64,000 bases of DNA from a virus, in the IMG/VR virus record IMGVR_UViG_3300022745_000017, positions 124,001-188,000 of that record, one strand, 5' to 3'. The first letter of the stretch is position 1. Every line of letters begins with the position of its first letter. The position numbers were made by a program, and so were the translations under genes. The notes below the pieces were generated by a model. The model made no database searches. It saw only the letters and a program-made list of their open reading frames with translations, and was not told where the DNA came from. Shown one piece after another: positions 58,090-64,000 of the stretch.

Positions 58090-59556
58090 ATGATTATCAG
58101 CGAAATCCTGCCACCGTGTGTAAAAAATACGGCGGCTTTCATTGGGATCTTCAACAACGCGCGTGTTGGGATCAACAACCAGACTCGACTGAGCTTTGAT
58201 GCGGCTGAACAAGAGCAGCACGCCCACGGCGAAGTCAGCGAAACTTGGACGTATGTAAATTACACAAACAAAGACATCACCATCAAAGACCGCACTGGCA
58301 TTGCTTTTAAGATTAAGAGCACGCCAAAGGTCACCAATCGCCATTTTGTATTGCGGCGATGTTTTAAGATGCGATACACGGGATTTGAGTCACTGGTGAA
58401 ACTGCTACAGAGCAAGGAAGTGTTTGATGAGCCTGAACTCAATGGACTGCGTCAGAATTTACACGCCGTTCGCAAGCTCAACGCCCACTACTTAGAGTTT
58501 ACACTAGAGTACCTTATCCCGATAGAAGACCTCCAGAGAGCTGGTGGGTATATCTATCATTTTCAGACCGATAAGGTTTTGTCCATCGGCGATGTAGATG
58601 AGAGTCCCCTACATCCTTACGGACAAAGCAATAAAGATTTAACCGGCTTTGGCAGGCAAGAGTATTTCACCGTCCAGCGGGCTATCAACCACCGTGTTCG
58701 ATATGTCAGCCACGAAGATAATCCTCGCCCCCGGTATATCAAGATACTCAATCATGTCTATACTCTTTACCCAGAGCGCTTAGCACCGGCTAGGACGATG
58801 GTTATGCGCACTACAGACGGCGTCTGGTGTGCAAAGCCAATGGGGGAGTATATCCAGCTCGTACACACGTCGAGCAAGGACAATGTTTCGGGTATTTTCT
58901 CAATCATCTACACCCTTGAAGAAGCGCAAAAGGAAATCGGGGTGTTCGACTCGTATGAGATGGCTAGGAGTCACGGAGACATCGAGTCATCTCAAAAGCA
59001 AAAGCTCGCTCAAGCTCAATACGCGATCGAGCAGCTTAAACTAGAAACCCTCAGAGAAAAAGAGGCCGCTCAGCAGTCAGCAGACCTGCGCAGCAACGAG
59101 CTCGCCATGAAGAACCATGAGCTCGATCTCTTTAAGATCTCAGCAACCAGAGAAAAAGCAGCGTTAGAGCAACACGCTATCAAACTGCAATCCGATTTGC
59201 AAGAGTTAAAGACCGCGCAAATCAAGTCAGAGATTGAGCTCACCAATCTACTGGCCGAACAAAAGCGTATCGACGCAGATAGAAAGTCCAAAGACGAGCA
59301 GTTGCAACGGGAAGCCCGCCAACAAGACGAGAGGTTAGCCAGAATGCGTGACGAACATGAAGCCACCCTCAAGAAGATACGCGACGAACACGCTGATCAA
59401 CTCAAGCGTGAAGCGGCACAGCTTAAAGACAGCTACGAAGCCCGCTCACTAGCGCGTAAAGACGCATCGGAATCTATTAAAATTATCCCCGCACTCATCA
59501 TGACTATAGGTACTATCATTGCCTTTTTCTTCGGAAAGAGCACAAAGAGCGCCTGA
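58090..59556 (+). CDS. Tail-anchored coiled-coil protein (488 aa)
   Basis: It starts after AAGG. A globular N-terminal part (1-290) is followed by a long coiled coil (about 295-470, rich in E, K, Q, A) and a final membrane span (about 465-480, PALIMTIGTIIAFFFG). The C-terminal anchor with a long rod would place the globular domain away from the membrane. No family is recognised; roles in membrane remodelling, exclusion or intracellular organisation are possible. Confidence 0.8.
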   Translation: MIISEILPPCVKNTAAFIGIFNNARVGINNQTRLSFDAAEQEQHAHGEVSETWTYVNYTNKDITIKDRTGIAFKIKSTPKVTNRHFVLRRCFKMRYTGFESLVKLLQSKEVFDEPELNGLRQNLHAVRKLNAHYLEFTLEYLIPIEDLQRAGGYIYHFQTDKVLSIGDVDESPLHPYGQSNKDLTGFGRQEYFTVQRAINHRVRYVSHEDNPRPRYIKILNHVYTLYPERLAPARTMVMRTTDGVWCAKPMGEYIQLVHTSSKDNVSGIFSIIYTLEEAQKEIGVFDSYEMARSHGDIESSQKQKLAQAQYAIEQLKLETLREKEAAQQSADLRSNELAMKNHELDLFKISATREKAALEQHAIKLQSDLQELKTAQIKSEIELTNLLAEQKRIDADRKSKDEQLQREARQQDERLARMRDEHEATLKKIRDEHADQLKREAAQLKDSYEARSLARKDASESIKIIPALIMTIGTIIAFFFGKSTKSA

Positions 59557-59596
59557 GTTTAACACTGAGTGTTCAACCACCAACCTATCTTAACAT

Positions 59597-61216
59597 ATGT
59601 TCCCACAGGAAATCGAAGATGAAATCGACCGCATCACAACACCGTTCAATGAACGGATCGCTAGTGGGTTGGCTACCCACGAGCTAAAGAAGTCGGCCAC
59701 CTACATCGACAAGGTGTTAAAGAGTGTGGCCCGAGGATTTCCTTCGAGTGTGCGCTATGCCGGCTATCGCCCACTGACACCCGAAGAAGAGTTTGCCAAG
59801 CTCACGAGTATGCGCGCCCAAGCGCCTGCGACTCTGGACATCGCTAACTCGACACTGCGCATGTTTTTGTACATGTTTGAATTCCATCAGAGCGACGGTC
59901 AGATCCACAAGATCGACAAACCACTTCAATTGCTGCACGGCAGCATTGGTGGCGCTGGACGGTTTGAGATCGCAGGATCAAAATTCCTGGCTTCTCCTGT
60001 CTTAGCAGACCAAGTCTTCTCGGTGATGGAAGACCACGTCTTCATTAAGCTGATGAAAGCCAAGCTCATTGTCAAGCAGCTCTCCTATCACTGGATGGCC
60101 GCTGGCATTCGGGACTCCGCTTATGTCGCCTGGGCTGACGTTTATAATGAACGCTCTACGCCTGGCGCTCCACGCAACCCGATCACAGCTAAGACGTGCC
60201 TGGCCCATTACTTGTTTTGTAAGTTTGGGGTCACCAAAGCCTTCCGCAAATTCGCTCATGCGGAGATCAAGGTCGGTGGCATTGAGATCACGGAACAGAT
60301 GTACCCGCCTGACAAGTGGTTGATCTGTACGTCGGTTCAAATCAAACCCAAGACTTACCGGCTCTTTTACGAACCCTCTGACATTCGTGTAGCCGTGCGG
60401 ATCGATCAGCTCAACACCATGACCCGGTGTTTGTTAGCTGGCTTGTTTTATGTGGTCGACCATTTCCCCCAGCGCATGTTAGCCCGAGAGATCGATAACA
60501 TCGATACTTGGCGCGTGATGTTGGGCTTGCTCATCTGGAGTGGCACAGTCAACGAGGGCAAGCTCCTCTCGAATGTGAACAACCATTTCAACAGCTTAGA
60601 TGAGTATGTCGACAACATGGTCATTGACAAGTTGCGTGTGATTAACGTGCCTTGTCAGGATGTCTATGAGCTGTTTGGCTACGTGATCAGTAACATGATC
60701 AAGTGGCTGCAAGAAAGTAGCCGTACCAGTAACTCTATGTGGAATAAAGAGTTGGTGGTGTTGCCGTTCATCTATTACAAGGTGATCGAAGCAATTCACT
60801 TGCTTTACTTCAAGCTCAATGCAAGCCAGCACAGAGAGCTCACCCTACAGCGCGTTGAGAAAGCACTCCAGCACTTGACGCCGGGTGTGATCTACAAGGT
60901 GACAAGAAACGGTGAGGTATCGACCACCTCGTGTCCTGGTGACAATCCAGCTACACGCATGACATCCATCATTGTTCCGCAAGCCAAGAGTGCTTCTGGC
61001 ACCAGTGCTGACCGGACATCGACCACTGATCCGTCACAACGGCTCCACCCGTCGACCATTGATACCGGATGCTACCTGGCACTGCCAAAAGCAGATCCGT
61101 CAGGCCGTGGTAGAATTAACCTCGCTGTACAAACCACCGACACCGGCTTGATCGTGCGCGATCCACGCTATATCGACATTTTGAATGAAGCTGAACAATA
61201 CTTCAGCAGAAGGTAA
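59597..61216 (+). CDS. Large hypothetical protein (539 aa)
   Basis: No Shine-Dalgarno precedes ATG 59597, which is part of AACATATG. The soluble helical protein has many aromatic residues and a disordered S/T-rich region (about 465-500). It is the upstream neighbour of another large unknown; both may be virion or assembly proteins given the nearby capsid gene. No family is recognised. Confidence 0.75.
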   Translation: MFPQEIEDEIDRITTPFNERIASGLATHELKKSATYIDKVLKSVARGFPSSVRYAGYRPLTPEEEFAKLTSMRAQAPATLDIANSTLRMFLYMFEFHQSDGQIHKIDKPLQLLHGSIGGAGRFEIAGSKFLASPVLADQVFSVMEDHVFIKLMKAKLIVKQLSYHWMAAGIRDSAYVAWADVYNERSTPGAPRNPITAKTCLAHYLFCKFGVTKAFRKFAHAEIKVGGIEITEQMYPPDKWLICTSVQIKPKTYRLFYEPSDIRVAVRIDQLNTMTRCLLAGLFYVVDHFPQRMLAREIDNIDTWRVMLGLLIWSGTVNEGKLLSNVNNHFNSLDEYVDNMVIDKLRVINVPCQDVYELFGYVISNMIKWLQESSRTSNSMWNKELVVLPFIYYKVIEAIHLLYFKLNASQHRELTLQRVEKALQHLTPGVIYKVTRNGEVSTTSCPGDNPATRMTSIIVPQAKSASGTSADRTSTTDPSQRLHPSTIDTGCYLALPKADPSGRGRINLAVQTTDTGLIVRDPRYIDILNEAEQYFSRR

Positions 61217-61220
61217 TAAG

Positions 61221-63275
61221 ATGCAACCACAATTTAGTATGTCTCGCGCTCAGTCGCGGCCTGTCAACTATGCACGGGGTTTTCCCTTTTCGATCCTGTG
61301 CCGGCCGACAGAAGCCACACGGGACTTGGTTGAAGAAGCGGCACTGGAGCTGGTTACGATCATCCAGCGTGAGGCAGCAAATAGCGGCCTGCGGATGTTC
61401 CTCTTCAACCAGATGAGTGATAACGGGTTCAATAACCGTGACTTCTTCGATCTGGTGCAGACAACCCTCGATTTGATCGACGCCGAGATCATGACTTATC
61501 GGCGAGTACCTGTCGGCCTGGTACAGGACTGCGCCAAGCTGGCTACGGACTGGGAAAACGTACTCAATGCAGATCGTTTTAATCTGTTTGAGTTCATCTC
61601 GCGTGACCTTCATCAGGATGTGGTCAACGGCATTAACATGGCCAAAGAAGAGCGCCGCGTGCGTCTGCGCACCCCTGCGCGCGGCGCTGAGCGTGATCCT
61701 TATCACGACGCAACGCGTTCTCGGTATACTCCCACTTACGACGATCGCCGAGGCTACGATGATCGTGGTGGTTTGCCACGCTCTTATCAGTCTGTTGCTC
61801 GTGCGCCAGTATACGCACCAACGACTGTGTCAGCTGCACCGCCTCGTGTAAGCGTGGCTGGCAATCCGCGCGAACAAGTGCCGCCGGTGCACACACCTGA
61901 TCCAGCCTACGAGCAACGTATGCGCACGCCCACAGCCCGACTCGAAGTCATCCGCGCTGGAGCAGCGATTCCGCGCCAACAACCCGTGGTCGCTGACCTG
62001 CCTAGCTGCACGAATTTGCAGCTGTCAGAGAAAGACAAAGCAATGCGCCGCGAATTGGCGCTGGCCGTCTCCAAAAATGGAACAGTTGTCGTAGACGTTC
62101 AACGCTATGATGACCCAGGTGTGCAGTTTGTTGCGACTGACAAGTGGTGGTTCATCCCTGTATTCAACGCGAAGACCCACACTCTTTACTACATCATCAA
62201 AGACGATGGGGCCATGTGTCCTATCACCGTGAAAGCTTTTGAGGAATTCGACGTGGACGCAGAAAAACACTTGGGCAAACCCGCCAACTACGTTCAAGCG
62301 GTCATTCCTCAGCCAGCAAAAGTCAAACAGCAGCAAAAGCTGCTTGACTCTATCACCGAGAGCCTCGATGCTCAAGAAGCTTTGTTCACTGACATCGTCG
62401 TGATCGAAGCCAATGAGTACGCTGCTGCCGGTGTGCCGGCAGAGGAGATACCCATGAAAGACCGAGTCTACAGCGTATGCGACTTGTCGCAAGGCTGGTT
62501 GATCGCAGACCACACCGCAGGTGTGATGAAAGAGCAGCTGGATAAACCCAGCACCATCAGCGCAGTACGTGTCAAAGTCTCACTGACTGACACGGTGATT
62601 GATTCAGCCGACTCAGCCTGGCTCGATCATCTGGGGAATATGAAAGACTTCTCCCAACTGCGAACAGCCATCACCACGCAGCTCGATAAGCTGCAATGCG
62701 GCATTCCCACCACACTCGTCAGCGAGAAAGTGATCTCCCGCATCGACAAGCGTTTAGCCAACGAGATCAGCCACGTCCTCAAGAACGTGATCGGTGTGGA
62801 CATCACGATCGACTCTTTCCTCGATCCCAACGGCGGCGGTGCGCTTATGGCGTATCTGTCAGAGAACATGCCCAGCATTGGTAGTCTGCTGCTGGATTAC
62901 CAAGAAGAGATCATCTCGGCTGCACTCAGCCGGGTGCATGGGTCCGATGAGATCTCTGAGATTCTCTACAGCCTCTGCTGCGAAACACCCACCGATCAGA
63001 AACCACCGGTGGTGATGTTCACGTCGAGCTATGTCTTGGTGAAGATCGGGTTCGAATCGACGGTGTTCTTCAACGGTATGGTCATGCCGCATGAAGTATG
63101 CCACATCAACGCCAACGAAATGCCGGTTTTGAACAAACTGTTTGCGACGTTGCGCAAAGACATGAAGACGCGTGAGCGTTTGATCATCCAGCTGGAAGAC
63201 GGTGTCACAGTCCATGTCAACCGTGGCGTGTTGGAAGACTCTCCGTTTGCTATGCGTGTTGAGAAGGCTGCTTAA
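61221..63275 (+). CDS. Large hypothetical protein with R/Y-rich segment (684 aa)
   Basis: ATG 61221 follows AGAAGG. A helical N-terminal 140 residues precede a low-complexity arginine-, tyrosine- and proline-rich stretch (about 145-265, RRGYDDRGG type). Such stretches can drive RNA binding or condensate formation. The rest is a large alpha/beta region without a recognised motif. It may be a structural or assembly protein; the function is unknown. Confidence 0.75.
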   Translation: MQPQFSMSRAQSRPVNYARGFPFSILCRPTEATRDLVEEAALELVTIIQREAANSGLRMFLFNQMSDNGFNNRDFFDLVQTTLDLIDAEIMTYRRVPVGLVQDCAKLATDWENVLNADRFNLFEFISRDLHQDVVNGINMAKEERRVRLRTPARGAERDPYHDATRSRYTPTYDDRRGYDDRGGLPRSYQSVARAPVYAPTTVSAAPPRVSVAGNPREQVPPVHTPDPAYEQRMRTPTARLEVIRAGAAIPRQQPVVADLPSCTNLQLSEKDKAMRRELALAVSKNGTVVVDVQRYDDPGVQFVATDKWWFIPVFNAKTHTLYYIIKDDGAMCPITVKAFEEFDVDAEKHLGKPANYVQAVIPQPAKVKQQQKLLDSITESLDAQEALFTDIVVIEANEYAAAGVPAEEIPMKDRVYSVCDLSQGWLIADHTAGVMKEQLDKPSTISAVRVKVSLTDTVIDSADSAWLDHLGNMKDFSQLRTAITTQLDKLQCGIPTTLVSEKVISRIDKRLANEISHVLKNVIGVDITIDSFLDPNGGGALMAYLSENMPSIGSLLLDYQEEIISAALSRVHGSDEISEILYSLCCETPTDQKPPVVMFTSSYVLVKIGFESTVFFNGMVMPHEVCHINANEMPVLNKLFATLRKDMKTRERLIIQLEDGVTVHVNRGVLEDSPFAMRVEKAA

Positions 63276-63297
63276 ATTGCTCGGTTAAACGGCACAA

Positions 63298-63333
63298 CTC
63301 CAGGTGGGGACGCTTACGCGTCCCCACCTGGAG
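63298..63333. terminator. 16-bp hairpin between convergent genes
   Basis: CTCCAGGTGGGGACGC (63298-63313) pairs with 63318-63333 around TTAC. A T-rich stretch (CTATTTATTTTTCTT) follows on the forward side. It ends convergent transcription. Confidence 0.85.
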
Positions 63334-63353
63334 CTAACCTCTATTTATTTTTC

Positions 63354-63998
63354 TTATAAGAAGTCAGGTGGTGTATCCTCTTTTCCCGTGCCACCGTCTT
63401 CACCAGTCGGTGTTTCGCCCTCTGTGTCCGCTGGTGGTGTCTCACCATCACCGCTGCCCTCTTCACCTGTTGTCGACCCTTCGTCTCCACCACCGCTACT
63501 ACCTGGCTCTGGTGAGCTAGCACCATCACCATCAATCTGGTTGTTATCCAAGTCTTTGTTTGAGGCAGCAATCATAGGTTGGATCTCAACTGACAAAGCA
63601 GTACAGGTACGCACCAGTGCTTTCACATGGACCATTGTGTTTCTCATCAGATCCACTTGATCACTGTTGTCATCACTCACAGCTGTTAGTGCTGAGAGTT
63701 CAGGCATGTACCCATGACTAGCCATCCAGTCACGCTGTAGCTGAGACAAAGCCAATGCTTTATAGGTTTCCACCTTACTAGAGACGTTGCCAGCAGTATC
63801 AGCGTTGAAGAACGAGTCATTGATTTGTGCCTCAATGGCTTTCTTAGCCGCTTCGGAAAACTTATCAAACTCTTGGGCCTGTTGCTCCAAGTTCACACTC
63901 ACAGGCTTAAGCAGTTCAGCAGAAAAGCCCGACAAGAACATGTGTAGTCCGATCGTGACTTTCAAACGCTGAACTTGCTCATCGGTGATGTTAATCCC
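63354..63998 (-). CDS. Hypothetical protein, acidic disordered tail; 5' end outside window
   Basis: The frame is open to the right edge, so the start lies outside; at least 214 residues are visible. The visible N-terminal part is helical, with a short hydrophobic TIGLHMFLSGF segment. The last 60 residues are a G/S/E/P/T/D-rich disordered tail ending in TPPDFL. The tail has the look of a linker ending in a short docking motif. No family is recognised. Confidence 0.7.
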   Translation of the reverse strand, partial: GINITDEQVQRLKVTIGLHMFLSGFSAELLKPVSVNLEQQAQEFDKFSEAAKKAIEAQINDSFFNADTAGNVSSKVETYKALALSQLQRDWMASHGYMPELSALTAVSDDNSDQVDLMRNTMVHVKALVRTCTALSVEIQPMIAASNKDLDNNQIDGDGASSPEPGSSGGGDEGSTTGEEGSGDGETPPADTEGETPTGEDGGTGKEDTPPDFL

Positions 63999-64000
63999 GT

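Noticed and set aside
59597-61216. Nuclear-shell protein (chimallin) of nucleus-forming jumbo phages
   Set aside because: Size is roughly right, but I see no recognisable chimallin signature, and no PhuZ tubulin or multi-subunit RNA polymerase gene lies in the window. The 539-residue protein is left unassigned.
1-64000. tRNA genes
   Set aside because: The few GGTTCGA-type strings (near 457 and 31110) lie inside coding genes without a cloverleaf around them; no tRNA was found in the gaps.

Overview
This window is a piece of a large double-stranded DNA phage genome, most likely a jumbo myovirus-like phage of a Gram-negative, probably betaproteobacterial, host. The evidence is dense packing of small unrecognised genes with ATGA overlaps, a complete nucleotide and replication toolkit, a candidate major capsid gene and a tail-fibre-like cassette. 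The toolkit comprises a class II ribonucleotide reductase, thymidylate synthase, dihydrofolate reductase, dCTP deaminase, NAD-dependent DNA ligase, DnaB-like helicase and SF2 helicase. The host guess rests on the phage SspB homologue, on lipoprotein and membrane genes of Gram-negative type, and on the GC-rich codon style of the capsid gene. No rRNA, tRNA, CRISPR array, transposase or integrase was seen.

Layout. 1-10.2 kb holds small hypothetical genes, a lipoprotein, small membrane proteins and a tandem family of five related genes (6640-10222). 10.22-10.88 kb is a gene-free island with a 69-nt pyrimidine run, a purine run and a CG-alternating stretch. 10.9-22.5 kb carries an interrupted Nudix gene, two HExxH metalloproteins, a 2H phosphoesterase-like gene, a DUF4326 protein, SspB and more hypotheticals. 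22.5-26 kb is the thyA-folA-nrdJ block. 26-33.8 kb holds hypotheticals, a macro-domain protein and an SF2 helicase. 33.8-36.9 kb is a reverse-strand cassette of two virion-like proteins. 37-51.8 kb carries a NADAR-family protein, DNA ligase, dCTP deaminase and hypotheticals. 51.8-54.7 kb is a reverse-strand operon (DnaB-like helicase, small protein, XRE regulator, unknown). 54.9-63.3 kb has the capsid candidate and large proteins, and the window ends inside another reverse-strand gene.

The most striking feature is the punctuation between transcription units. Many units end in a long perfect palindrome or a classical terminator, followed by a T-rich tract and a repeated promoter-like motif (core TCAGTCACATATA). 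In eight units that motif is followed by a leader that can fold into an H-type pseudoknot. Both stems of the pseudoknot covary between copies, and its second stem closes just before the Shine-Dalgarno sequence. I regard this leader family as the best candidate for an undescribed system.

Four scattered genes belong to families that act on ADP-ribose, NAD-derived or cyclic nucleotide substrates (NADAR, macro domain, 2H phosphoesterase, Nudix). They could work together as a counter-defence or NAD-salvage set. A phage-encoded SspB with a ClpX-docking-like tail suggests redirection of the host ClpXP protease. Family assignments come from motifs read by eye; no database search was possible.
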